Shown here piece by piece: positions 46,053 to 56,002 of a stretch of 64,000 nt of DNA; position 1 is the first letter of the stretch; each line of letters opens with the position of its first letter. Both the position numbers and the translations under genes were made by a program. Under the pieces are notes generated by a model. The model was not told the DNA's origin and made no database searches. It saw nothing but the letters and a program-made list of their open reading frames with translations. This DNA comes from Mrakia gelida (Eukaryota > Basidiomycota > Tremellomycetes > Cystofilobasidiales > Mrakiaceae): positions 1,054,001 to 1,118,000 of the forward strand of contig BRON01000010.1 in NCBI GenBank assembly GCA_024345305.1, given 5' to 3'.

Positions 46053-48280
46053 ATGTCAGAGCCCTCACCTTCAGCGTCAACATCCGCTATCGTCGGCAGT
46101 CCCTCGACAACTCTCGCATCCTTCGGGGGCAAGAGGAAGGCATCCTCGGACGACCTCCCACCTTCTTCTCCCTCCCCTCCTTCTCCCTCCGCGAACGAAA
46201 CCCAGGATTTCGCCGCCAAGAACGACAACCCAGGAGACGAGGTCGAGCAGCCCGTCAAGAAGAGAGTCAGGAAGCCTCTGGAGAAGCTCGTTCCCGTTTG
46301 GAAGGATCTGAAGCAGTGGAAGGAAGGAGATGATCCCCTCGCTCGATTCCCCGTCGAAGTTCTCGATTTGTGAGGCTGTTCCTCTCCTTTTGAGAATTTG
46401 AACGTGGACTGATCACCTTCCTTGTCTTCGGCTAAACAGGATCATCTCTGTCGACTCGGATTTGGACGGAGTCCGGCGTGAGAAAAGGGGAAGGTGGGCG
46501 AAGGAGCCTCGGAGGGAGGGCTGAGGGCTGATGAGCTCGACTCCTCGACGAACGCTTCATCCTGCTTCTTCTCGCTGATTATACCTTTGATCCTACCTCT
46601 CTCTCTCAGCTTCGAGACCATCTCGCTCTTGCTGGAACTTGTCGTTACTTCAGGACTTGCTATCGAGACGGTTCGTTCAGCAGCTCAAGATCTCTTCGCG
46701 ACGATCCCTCCTCGTCAAGTTCGCTGACCTTCGTTCCTTCTTCCTCCCCACTCCTTCAGTCGTGTTTCGAGTAGGTCTCACCCACACGGCTTGAGCTAGA
46801 GCTGCAGATAGCATCCCATAGAAGAGCTGTACGCGGGTGCGACCGAGAGTTGACCTTCTTTCCCTCCTTTCTTTCGCTCCCTCCGTCCAGGTTCTCTACC
46901 AAGCCGCTTTCCCAGCCATCAGATCCTCTTCGTTCGGTTTTGGCGCCTCGAAAGAAACCGGGGAGTTTCACGGACCCTTCCAACGGAGCTTCAACGACGG
47001 TCGACACATCTTCTCCAGCGGAAGGTCCCTCGTCGGAGCAGGAGGTTGGGCTGGATGGGGACTCGCTCGAGGCGACTTCGTCCGAACCTCGCTTGACTCG
47101 TCAAACAAGTGCGAAGCTCTACAGATCCTCCTTGATCAGCACTTGGACGAGCGCCCTCTCGAGCTCACGGAGGAGGAGAACTCTTCGATTGCGAGGGAGT
47201 GGTCAAGGACTTCGCTTCCGAGAGCGCTGAAGGAGGAGATGAAGCAGCAACAGATCAAGACCTACATGGCAAGGCATATGAAGAATCGTAGAAACGACCG
47301 TTATGCCCTTCAAGACGTTTACGGGTGAGGTGCCTCTCTCATACTTCGAATCTCGTCGCGTCGCCGTTCTGACTTCTTCCCTCTAGGCTTCTACCCAAGT
47401 GGATGCAGCAGGAAAAGGCCACCATCTGGACACGAACCACCAATCTGGTCTACGAGTATAGCAAATATCCGCCCGAGCTGCATGATCCCTGGCCGAGTCA
47501 CTGGAGAGGACGGATCGCGGAGATCGTTCTTGCGCCGAGGGTGGACAGGAAGGCGAGTTGTCATTCTTCTGCTTTGCTGCCTCTCCTTCGCTGACTCAAG
47601 CTTAAATCGTTGATACTACAGGAGGCCAAGGAGGTGTACAAGCTCACCGATCGAGAGCTCCTGGGCTTGAAGGAACTTCCTGCGGTGGTTCGTTCTTCTC
47701 GTCTCCATTCCATTTCGTCGTCGACCTCGAGACCAAGCTCATGCCTTTTCACTTTCCTCTTTTTACGCAGTACGGTACGAAGAGCACCAAGTACTACTAC
47801 AAAGCTGCCATCGAGGCCCTCTCTCTCCGATCTCATGGCGGCGTTGATGGTCATGAGCAGCATGTGTGAGTTTCGCGATTGACGCTCGACGCGTTTTTTT
47901 TTTTTTTTTTTTCCTTCTTCCTCCTCACTTCCTCCCCACATCCTCTTCGAGACTGATTCTGTCTCCGTCTTCCCGCCATCTTGCTCTTCCCCTCTCGCGT
48001 TATTTCCCTCTTCATCAGCGTCAAAGTCGAAGCTCGGAGGCTCAAAGCAATGGCTACTCGAGAGAAGAACAACGCGTTCGTCCTGCTTCTTCTGTTAATT
48101 CTCCTTCTCTCCTCCATCTGAGAACTATCGCCGACCTGACTCTTTCTACATCTTGATCGCAGTCTTCTCGGAAAGAAGTCCAAAGCAACCGCTCAGAGGG
48201 AGAAGAAAGCGGCAGAGACTGCAGCGAGGCAGGCGCAGTGGGACGGCCATTCTATGTACGACTCTGACGACTCAAACTAG
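46053..48280 (+). CDS. F-box-like protein, B family copy 2 (B2), intact
   Basis: The ATG at 46053 gives MSEPSPSASTSAIVGSPST, a basic linker (KKRVRKPLEKLVPVWKDLKQ) and DDPLARFPVEVLDL, IISVDSDLD. This is followed by LRDHLALAGTCRYFRTCYRD, the F-box-like block, then an 11-base microexon (46760-46770) restoring phase into VLYQAAFPAIRSSSFGFG. Later exons give NDGRHIFSSGRSLVGAGG, LDQHLDERPLELTEEENS, MARHMKNRRNDRYALQDVYG, YPPELHDPWPSHWRGRIAEI, a GC-AG intron (donor 47553), EAKEVYKLTDRELLGLKEL, YYKAAIEALSLRSHGG and a charged tail (LLGKKSKATAQREKKAAE) to TAG 48278-48280. All phases close, unlike in B1. The likely role is an SCF substrate receptor, judged only from the N-terminal block; the C-terminal half is of unknown fold. 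Confidence 0.75.
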
Positions 48281-48616
48281 TAGCTTTAGCCGGGTATCTG
48301 GTAGTCTTCCGTAGATCGTTTATGTCCGAGCTAGGCGGAGGTCACGGTGATGCGATAGAATTGATCTCGCTGCACGACGAGAGGTACGCTCGGCGTTTCG
48401 GTGCTCGCTCACGAAAGCTGCTGCTGCTACCCATGAGGAAGTCAGCGATACCCAAAGGCATCCCTCACGAGCAAAATAGTTGTCAAGGCGGTCGAATCGG
48501 CAGGGACCCTCGAAATCTCGAAACCAAAACTCAAAGCGCCGAGCTCGTTTCGTTTCCTCCCTCACCTTCCATCTCACCCTCCCCTCCTCCCCTCCCCCCT
48601 TCAAAACACACTCAAC
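48281..48616. other. Promoter region of the ABM-domain gene
   Basis: This spacer lies between tandem plus-strand genes, with the pyrimidine-rich tract (CCCTCCCCTCC-type) common before starts in this window. Confidence 0.4.
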
Positions 48617-49586
48617 ATGGTTTACACTATCGTCGTCCACCTGCAAGCTAAGAAGGGAAACGAGGCCAAGCTTGCTGCCAAGCTCGCCGAGGCTTCAGCC
48701 GTCTACCAGAAGGACAAGGAGGTCAGCTCGACTCGCTTTCGCTTTCCCCTCCTCCTCCTTCCTTTCCTCGAGCTGACCTCGCGCTTCTCCTCTTGCTCGT
48801 TCGCAGACCATCTCCTGGTTCGTCATGCAGGACCCTAAGGTACGTCTCTTCCTTGTTCCTTTGGCAGGCTGGAGGTCCTTGAGCGAAGCAGGGAAAACGG
48901 CCTCGTCGGCGATGAAGAGATGGAACGGACTCCTCCCTCCTCCTCCTTTCCTGACTCTCGCCTTCCCTTTCCTACCCTTCCAGGACGCCACCAAGTTTTG
49001 CATCGTCGAGCGATACGAACAGGAGTCTTCTCAGCAGTACCATCTCGGAAACCCTTGTACGTTTGCCCTTCCTTCCCTCCTTTGCTCCCTTCCTTCCCCA
49101 TCCCATCTCTCCTCCTTGCTTTCCTGTCTCCCCCTCCCTTCCTTTCGAAACGGGAACCAAAGCCGACCCTTCTAACTCAATCGCTGAAATATCTCTCTCT
49201 CTTCCCCCTCATCCTCTCAGACTGGAAGGTAAGCTCTCTCGTTCTCTTCTTCTCCTCCTCGTTCAGCTCCATCGAGCTCAACAACTCATGCCGCCGGCAC
49301 TTGAGATTTTCGTTTGCTTGTCGGTTTCGTCTTGCTCACCGTCCTGACCCTTCTTCTCTCTTCTTCGCTTCCTTCCTCGGCGAATTCAGACCTTCGACCC
49401 ATATGTCATCCCTCTCCTTGACGGAGGTTCGTCCTTCTTCCTGCCCCTTCCATCAAACGAAACGAACTGCTGGAGCTTTCAGAAGTCGAAAGCGTCGGTG
49501 ACGTTTGATCTCCTCGCTGACCTTTCGCTCTCGTTTCCTTTTCGATCGGTGCAGATATGGACTTGACTCGATGGGAGGAGCTTTAA
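48617..49586 (+). CDS. ABM-domain (antibiotic biosynthesis monooxygenase-like) small protein
   Basis: There are six exons: 48617-48721, 48807-48839, 48984-49056, an 8-base microexon 49221-49228, 49390-49426 and 49555-49586. The roughly 95-residue product starts MVYTIVVHLQAKKGNEAKL, continues AAKLAEASAVYQKDKET, ISWFVMQDPKDATKFCIVER, YEQESSQQYHLGNPYWK, TFDPYVIPLLDGDMDLTRW and ends EEL at TAA 49584-49586. The ferredoxin-like ABM fold, the W/F pair and the central YE are typical of YgiN/ABM proteins, which act as heme- or cofactor-free monooxygenases or as small metabolite-handling proteins. The substrate cannot be inferred. Six exons for 95 codons, including an 8-base exon, is striking. Confidence 0.85.
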
Positions 49587-49932
49587 AGCACTCTCGGATG
49601 CTAGTTGTAGTTTTGTAGAAACAAAGAACCCTGCAGAAGGAAGGAAGATGATTGATGAGCGAGTTCGCGACTTGGTCTCTCTCGCGACGTCGTGAAAGGA
49701 AGAGCTGCTCCTCCTCCTTGTCTGTCTCGACTTGGACCTCCGAGAGTTACACCTCAGCAAGCTCCTCGCTCTCGTCTCGCTGCGATCTCGACCAACCCAG
49801 CGCGTCTGTCAACTCAACCTTGTCTCGCTCGCTCGCTAGTCCTCGCGTCGACCGCCCTCCTTTCTCCTCCCTCTCATTTCTTTCCCTCCGACCCGCGCAT
49901 CAAGAGAGGTCTTCAGAGGCGTACATATCCTC
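49587..49932. other. Convergent intergenic region
   Basis: This lies between the ABM gene and the minus-strand RsfS-like gene. I see no specific feature. Confidence 0.4.
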
Positions 49933-51017
49933 CTAATTATCCCAAATCCCCTCGACCCGCCATCGCTGCCTCGCTGCAGGAGTCATGACGTGAATCACGA
50001 TCCCACATTCCGTGTCGATGAGTCCCCATTCCGTTGCTGGTTCTGATTTCGAAGCCTTCTTGACCCTTTCCGCGACGTTGGAGGTTCCATTGAGGGTGAT
50101 GGGGTTTCGAACGAGCTGTGAAAGAGGGTGAGAGAGGTGGGAGAAAGGAAGGAGAGACGGAGGAAGGGAGGGAGGGAGGAAGGAGAAAAAGGGTGAGCTC
50201 GACGCAAAGCGAAAGGACGAGAAGGAGAGCTCTTCCATCGACACCTCCTGCTCCAAGCTATAGAGAAAGATTTCCCAAGGTCGTCTCTACCTCCAGAGCC
50301 GTCCCAAAGAAAGATCTAAGCACTCACCCATTCCCTCAACGCTCCCTCTGTCCTCAACACCTCTCCAGCTCCCTTCCCCAGCACCTCACACACGATCACC
50401 CAATCCCACCATCCCCCAATCTCCGTCCCTCCAATGCTAGGTCCACCATCTACGGGTCCTCTCTTCCTCTTTCCATGCACAGGCTCGTACTCGGGGATAG
50501 GGATCGTCTTGGGAGCAGGTTTCTTGGTGTCGAGGAACTTGACGGTGTCGTTGTCGACGAGGGGCATCGTGTAGAGGTGATCCCAAAGCGGGTGAAGCGC
50601 TTTAGGAAGGGAAGGAGGAGGTCTGGGTGCGGAAGCGAGAGAGGCGAAGGAGGTTCGGGGTGGAGGGGGGAGGAAGGAGGGTCGTCTAAGGGGGGAGGCG
50701 ATGGAAGTGTCGAGGGAGGAAGGAGAGGTCGAAGGGAGGAACCAGGCTGGAGGAGCTGTAGGAGTTGGTTCGGGGTTGGGAGGGGACGATTTGGAAGAGG
50801 GGGGATCTGAGGTTGGGTCCGAGTACTTTGAGGGACCTTCGGCGTACCAGGAGGGACCAGCTGAGGAGGAGGAGGAGGAAGAAGAAGTGGGGGAGTCGTA
50901 GGCGGAGGTGGAAGCTCGAGAAGCGAGAGGGTATCGAGGCGCTGTGGGTGGTTTACGAGGGAAGAGGGTGGAGGAGGTGGAAGAGAAGGATCGAATGGGG
51001 AGGGAAGTGAGCTTCAT
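49933..51017 (-). CDS. Mitochondrial ribosome-silencing-factor (RsfS/iojap)-like protein
   Basis: The ATG at 51015-51017 begins MKLTSLPIRSFSSTSSTLF, an Arg/Ser-rich mitochondrial presequence, followed by a Ser/Pro-rich region and then DNDTVKFLDTKKPAPKTIPI. The C-terminal part reads WWDWVIVCEVLGKGAGEVLR, TEGALREW, then after an intron LVRNPITLNGTSNVAERVKK, ATEWGLIDTECGIVIHVMTP, AARQRWRVEGIWDN, ending at TAG 49933-49935. The block W-x-L-I-D...G-x-V-I-H-V-x-T-P...R-x-x-x-x-x-E-x-x-W is the RsfS/YbeB/iojap signature (the N-terminal unit of fungal Atp25). These proteins bind uL14 of the large mitoribosomal subunit. The N-terminal region is unusually long. It lies divergent to A2, 144 bases away. 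Confidence 0.75.
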
Positions 51018-51161
51018 CTTGAGTTGGAGTAGGATTTGGGGGGTGGAGGGTGGAGGAGAAGAGAAGGAGGAGCGACTCGCCCAGTTTTGGTGAGCTTGGG
51101 TCGATCGTCGATCCTCCTCTGCTGTTTCTCTCCCATCCACGACAACCTCGGAACCTCAAAG

Positions 51162-52233
51162 ATGACACCTTCTTCATCTACTCCTCTTCCCTTCCTCCCC
51201 ATCGAACTCAAGAAAGAAATCCTCAAGTTCTGCGATCAACCCACGCTCGCAAAGACGTCCACCCTCTCCCTCGAGTTCCTCGAGCTCTCCTCCCCTCTTC
51301 TCTATCGACACATCGTATTCGAAAGAACCGAGGGCTTGATTAAGTTCCTCACTACTGTTGTGAGTCATAGCTGATGGCTCCTTATTTTCTTCACTGTCCG
51401 AGATCAAGATCATCGAGTTGCAAGGAGGAGAGGGGAAGAGTCTGTGAGTCGGAGCTGACCTTCGACCTCCCTCCCTCCCCTCCCTCTCCTTCCTTTCCTT
51501 CCTTTCCAGGCCAAGAAGAGGCACCCAGACCTCGAACCATGGCTCGATCTATCCCTCGTCCACTCCATCACATACGTCCACAACGGGGGTCGAGCCTTCG
51601 TGGGGAACGCGCCTTTCGCTCGACGTCTCTACGCTTCCTCCTCTCCTTCCCCAGGCCGTCTACCTCTTCACACCCTCCGAATCACTCTCCACACGGATAT
51701 CACTAACACGGACATATCTCAGTTCTTCAATCCCGTCGTTCTTCAAGTGGAGGGACCCCCCGGAGGGGAAGGACAGGTCTACTTCCTTGACGGGTTCGGC
51801 TTGAAGGGATGGGACAGGCTGAGGGAGCTGGTCTTCGTGCACGCGTTCTTGCGAAGATATCTCATCACCCGCCTGCGAGAGAGTAGAACCATTGGAGATG
51901 GGTACCGTTTCGTCTACGACGTCTCTGCAGTTCCGGGGGATCCCGAGCTGTTGGAACATATTGCGGCGGACTTGGACTCGAAGGGTTCCGAGGAAGCGGC
52001 AAGATGGGTCGATTCAGTGGTCGTCTACGTGGGGTCAGAAGACCAAAGGACTGAGCTGCTCCGCCTGGTAGCTTCCTCTAGCCTTCTTCCTCGACTCACC
52101 GTCCTCGTCAAGTCGTCGACCGAAACGTGAGTCGCGTCTCTCTCTTTCTCTTCTTCCTGTCGCTCGTCGTTCACGAAGCTGACCTCTTCTTCTATGCCTT
52201 AGCACTGCTTCCAGTGATGTGGAGACCGCCTGA
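51162..52233 (+). CDS. F-box-like protein, A family copy 2 (A2)
   Basis: The ATG at 51162 gives MTPSSSTPLPFLPIELKKEI, LKFCDQPTLAKTSTLSLEFL, ELSSPLLYRHIVFERTEG. Exon 1 is 51162-51360 and exon 2 begins at 51510 (AKKRHPDLEPWLDLSLVHSI). It reads through LQVEGPPGGEGQVYFLDGFG, WDRLRELVFVHAFLRRYLI, FVYDVSAVPGDPELLEHIAA, WVDSVVVYVGSEDQRTELL to LPRLTVLVKSSTET. There it meets an in-frame GTGAGT donor, exactly as in A1 and A3. If spliced, a short third exon (from 52203) adds a few residues to TGA 52231-52233; if not, it stops at 52128-52130. A further conserved exon-like block follows (near 52346-52425). F-box-like adaptor by N-terminal motif only; the C-terminal repeats diverge strongly between copies. 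Confidence 0.75.
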
Positions 52234-52802
52234 TCGTGAGCCTGCTTCCACCTCGCTCTCGTCCTCGCTTTCCTCGTCTCGTCGTTCGTCGACGCGACTC
52301 AACGTGCTGACCTTCTCCTCTTCCGTCTTCTTTCGGCCGTCAGTGTCGTCGCCTCGATCGAGTGCATCAACCGATTGTCGTACCCGTACTTGGACAACTG
52401 GGATGGGAGCTGGAGCGGGTAGGAGGTCAAGGGTGGGAGATTGAGAGAAGGACGAGACGAGACGAGACTGATGAGCTTCGACGCGACCACCAACTCCGCT
52501 GAGCCTATCTTCTCGAAAGAGTTCCGAGACTTTCCCCTCTCGAGCACCTCGACAAGTGAAATCCATCCGGCGTGACCTTGCTGCGTCGAGATTGAGCTCG
52601 CGCTGTAGAGCAACCGCGAGTTCGAAAAGGCCGACGCGACCTCGACGCGTCTCTCTCTTCCTGCGATGCTTCGTGGTATCGTCCCTTCCTCTCGAGCTCT
52701 ATCCCTTCATTTGGTTGTTCTTAGTATCCCTCCAGATGACCAAAACTCGAGCTCCCAGAATTTCCCTCAGAGCATAAAACGACCTCGTTCGCAACCTCTT
52801 TC

Positions 52803-53095
52803 ACCAACCCAGGATGGCTCAGCGGTCTGACAGTAACACTACTGAGCTTGGCCTGGGTACTCCAACCAAGCCCGTTAACCGTTCCACAATACTAGCACCT
52901 ACTTCTCTCCGTGGGAAAGAGAACCGGGGCCTTAGTTAGTAAGGAGCGCGCGCAGACGGGTTGACGGTCGTCTCTGAGAGCCTAGCTCGAGCGGCCGTCA
53001 CATATACTCTTTTTGCGGAGTGTTGAGAACGTGAGTGGTATAGAAGGGATCTGAACGAGTGAGCTTTTTGGGCGAGGCGAAAAGATGGCTGGAAG
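52803..53095. ncRNA. Conserved structured non-coding element, copy 1 (candidate Pol III-type or tRNA-derived)
   Basis: Nested inverted repeats pair ACCCAGG (52807-52813) with CCTGGGT (52852-52858) and, inside, GCTCAG (52817-52822) with CTGAGC (52842-52847). TGGCTCAGCGG inside the stem matches a tRNA A box. Further along, on the opposite strand, GTTCAGATCCC (about 53047-53057) fits a B box. The same elements recur in copy 2 at 58,975-59,247. It does not fold into a normal tRNA as far as I can see, so ncRNA is a hypothesis, not a call of function. Confidence 0.3.
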
Positions 53096-53393
53096 GGATC
53101 GAAGGGGAGGGGGAGGGCCGGTTGGGATGGAAACGTCAGCGCGTGGTTTGGGTTCCGTTTCGGAGCTTCTGATCATTGTGGAGGACAGTTCGGTGCTCGT
53201 TCTGAGCACTTTTCGAAGTACATATTTGAAGCGTGTTCGTTTGTTGGGTGGAAGTTTCGATAACTCGGCAGAGCATCGACGCCAACGAAGAGAAGACGCG
53301 TCTCGTCTCGTCTCGCCTCGTCTCTCCCTCTCCCACTCTCCCTCCCAAAGTCGAAAGCAGCGTGCGTGAATACATCTAAACCAAGAACCAAAC

Positions 53394-55673
53394 TCACACA
53401 GCCCCCCTCGGTTCCACCTCCCTCCTACTCCCACCCCCACCCTGTTCCACAGGTCTCTCCGCTCCACTCCTCCGTCTCCCTCTCGGTCCCATGCCCGCCG
53501 CCCCCAACCTCTCCTCCTCGTCCTCCCTCCTCTCCTCATCCATCTCCACCTCCGCTGCACCCTCGAATCCCATCGCACTGAAGGAGACAAGAACGAGGAC
53601 CGCTCCAGCGATGGATTGCAAGCCTCCTGAGGAGGTTCCGCGGACGAAGTCGCCCAGGACGGCGAAGGGGATTGTTAGGGAGAGGCCGATTGTTACGACT
53701 GAGGAAGAGCGAAGAGGAGGGGAAGGTTAGTGGGAGAGAAGGAGCACAAAAGGGTGGGGGAGGAGAGTGACGAACCGAGGGGGGTGGTTTTGAGCATCTA
53801 CAAAAAGGAGGAAAGGGAAGGGAGTCAGTTCGGACGCGTCGAAAGGAACGGAACGAAACGAAGTCGAGTTTGGGTTGAGAAGCAGAGGAAGGGGTTCGAG
53901 GAAAACTCACAGCTATCACATAGATGTAATCGCTAATGAGAGTGATGCCCATGTTGAAAGCCATCGTCATCCAAGCCGCCTTCCCAACGGGGAGTTCGAG
54001 GGTTTCCCACCCGAGGACGTGAAGGACGAGGCCGATGGGCCAGAGGAGGAGGAAGTTGAAGAGTCCGACGAAGCTGTGTGATAGGACGCGTAGGACGACG
54101 GAGAGAAAGGGGAAAAAGGAAGGAAAGGAAGATCAACGAGGTCAGTTGAGCGAGACGCGAGGGAAGCAAAAAGAGGAGCGCTTCAACTCACGCGAAGAAC
54201 AACTGCATATCGATCCTGGCCTCCTCCCCGATCCGGACCTTCAGCAGCACCACGTACGCCGCGTAGAAGAACGCCGAAAGGAGAGCTAGCGAGTCTCCCC
54301 AGATCCTCATCGAGGGAGTCGCGCCTTCGGGGAGGAGGTACGTCGAGGGTGAGAACGACGAGGGGATGTACGGCGAAGGGGAGGTTTCGTTGAAGGAAGG
54401 GATAGGTTTGGATGGAGAGGGGTGGAGGATGGTGGTGGAGAAGTGGTCGGCGAGGGAGACGAGGAGAACACCCGTGAACGAGATGGTGACGGCGATGAGT
54501 TTCGATTTCGTGAAGGTTTCGACGTGGAAGAGACGACCGATTCCGAGGGTGAAGAAACCGGACATGGAGGCGAGGATGGTTCTATGGTACACACGAACAC
54601 CAAAGAGAATAAACATGAGCTTTTGAGCGAAAAAGACGCGTCGAAAGAGGGAGCGAGGAGAGGAAAGAGACGAACGAGGATCCGACGCTGGTCCATTCTG
54701 AAAGGGTCGAGAATAGCGACGATCAGCTCTCTCTCTCGTCCGATGAACTTTTCGAGGGCAAGTGAAGACTCACCTAAACTCGCGTTCACGGACCAGTTGG
54801 CAGCGAACCAAGCACCACAGAACATGACAGCGAGCTGAGCGGTCTCCTTCACGTTCAACCTCTCGACGTCGGGTCCCTCCGAAGGGAGCATCCCAGCGTG
54901 GCTCAATGGCATGTGCAGCGTCGCTATGGGTGACAAACTCCTTCTGGACATTGAGCGACGTTCTCTTCGTTGAGATTGGGTGGTCGAAGTTGAGAGGGAG
55001 TTGGTTGAAGGGTTGCGGTCGTGAGTTGGGATGGGCTCGTACGAGTTGTCGTTTGTTGGAGGAGGGGTGGGAGAGGAGGGGAATCGACGGCGGTAGAAGA
55101 AGGGGATGAGGTAGAGGGAGAAGGCGGACGTGTTGAGGTAGGTGACAAGGAAAGGTTTGTTATAGCCTCCAGCTGGAAGAGGAAAACGAAGAGATGGGAG
55201 AGTCAGAGACGAGAAAGGGAGGGGGGACGAGCGATAAGAGGGGAGGGTGAGCTCACCAAAGAGGTCCTGTGAGACGAACAACGAGAGCGAGGTCAGTCAG
55301 AGTTTCGAGAGGAGATGTCGGAGAGTAAATAACTACTGATGTGATGAAAGAGGAGATTGTCCATAGGGAGACGACGGCGAGGATGAGAGCGATTCCAGCT
55401 GAGGAGAGAAGGACGAACGAGCTCAAATCGTCAGATTCCTTCCTCGTCTTCTCGTCGCTCGTGTGGACACTCACTGAGGTAGTTTCTGACCGCTGGATCG
55501 AGCAGCTTCTGCATCAAAGACCTATCCATTCCCCTGTTGAGTCGTTCTTTGGATTGCGAAGGATGTGACCGAGGAACGTAGAGGAGAGGAGTCGAGACGG
55601 TGGGAGGAGGGGAAGAGTGAGAGGGATGGCGAAGAGCGGCTGAGGGTTCGAGATGGGAGGAGGTGGTGGACAT
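53394..55673 (-). CDS. SLC35F5/DMT-superfamily-like membrane transporter
   Basis: The ATG at 55671-55673 starts a Ser/Pro-rich cytosolic N-terminus (MSTTSSHLEPSAALRHPS). The first membrane segment is AGIALILAVVSLWTISSFIT, then GGYNKPFLVTYLNTSAFSLY and LIPFFYRRRFP, a long hydrophilic loop, LNVKETAQLAVMFCGAWFA, ANWSVNASL, ASMSGFFTLGIGRLFHVE, IAVTISFTGVLLVSLADH, GDSLALLSAFFYAAYVVLL, GFVGLFNFLLLWPIGLVLH, WMTMAFNMGITLISDYIYVI and LVVTIGLSLTIPFAVLGDF, about ten membrane segments. YNKPFLVTYLNTS and ANWSVNASL are hallmarks of the SLC35F5/YML018C group (vacuolar or Golgi; substrate unknown). The acidic/Arg-rich C-terminal tail ends at TGA 53394-53396, which overlaps a possible donor. Confidence 0.88.
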
Positions 55674-56002
55674 TCAAGCGAACAGAGATCTCTATGAGAA
55701 CATGAACTCGAATCACAAGAGAAGGGAAGAGGAGTTTGGAAGCGTGGAGGTCGTCGTTTGGCGAAACAGGACCACACGAGAGGCAAAAGGACGAGGGCGA
55801 CGAATCTGGGGCTCAGTAAGTCGCCATCCGCGTAGTAACAACCGTCCTAACAACTCTTCCTAACACACTCGAAAGTCAAGGAAGGAAGGAATCGAGGTGA
55901 GCTCGAACTTCCCCTCTCCAAATCTTCGCAGCTTGCTTCCCTCCTTCTCACCTCTCAACCATCAACGCCTCCTTTTCTTTCACCCTCCCTTTTCCGTCCG
56001 CT
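55674..56002. other. Divergent promoter, transporter / NOP12
   Basis: This separates the divergent starts at 55673 and 56003. There is no exon or repeat. Confidence 0.45.

Larger units (their letters stand above)
51150..53140 (+). repeat. Inverted segmental duplication, left arm
   Basis: It contains A2, its 3' exon-like block and a conserved non-coding segment (52795-53140). All are homologous in reverse orientation and the same order to 58920-60870. Similarity is clear in the F-box N-terminus, at the post-stop exon (GTCGCCTCGATCGA...GATGGGAGCTGGAGCGGGT) and in the non-coding block (for example AGACGGGTTGACGGTCG, AGAGCCTAGCTCGAGCGGC). Arm boundaries are approximate. Confidence 0.75.

Noticed and set aside
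47888..47912. Poly-T run as a Pol III terminator or retroelement tail
   Set aside because: It lies inside an intron of B2 with normal splice sites and no flanking element or target-site duplication.
52803..52890. tRNA gene
   Set aside because: The 5' part looks like a tRNA (ACCCAGG, A box), but no canonical anticodon arm or adjacent T arm with GGTTCRAnYCC follows at the right distance, and the stems nest differently. Kept only as a structured element. The same applies to 59158-59247.
53136..53397. Additional coding exons for the transporter after 53394
   Set aside because: A GTGAGT overlaps the stop, but the sequence beyond shows no transmembrane or conserved protein and runs into the duplicated non-coding block.
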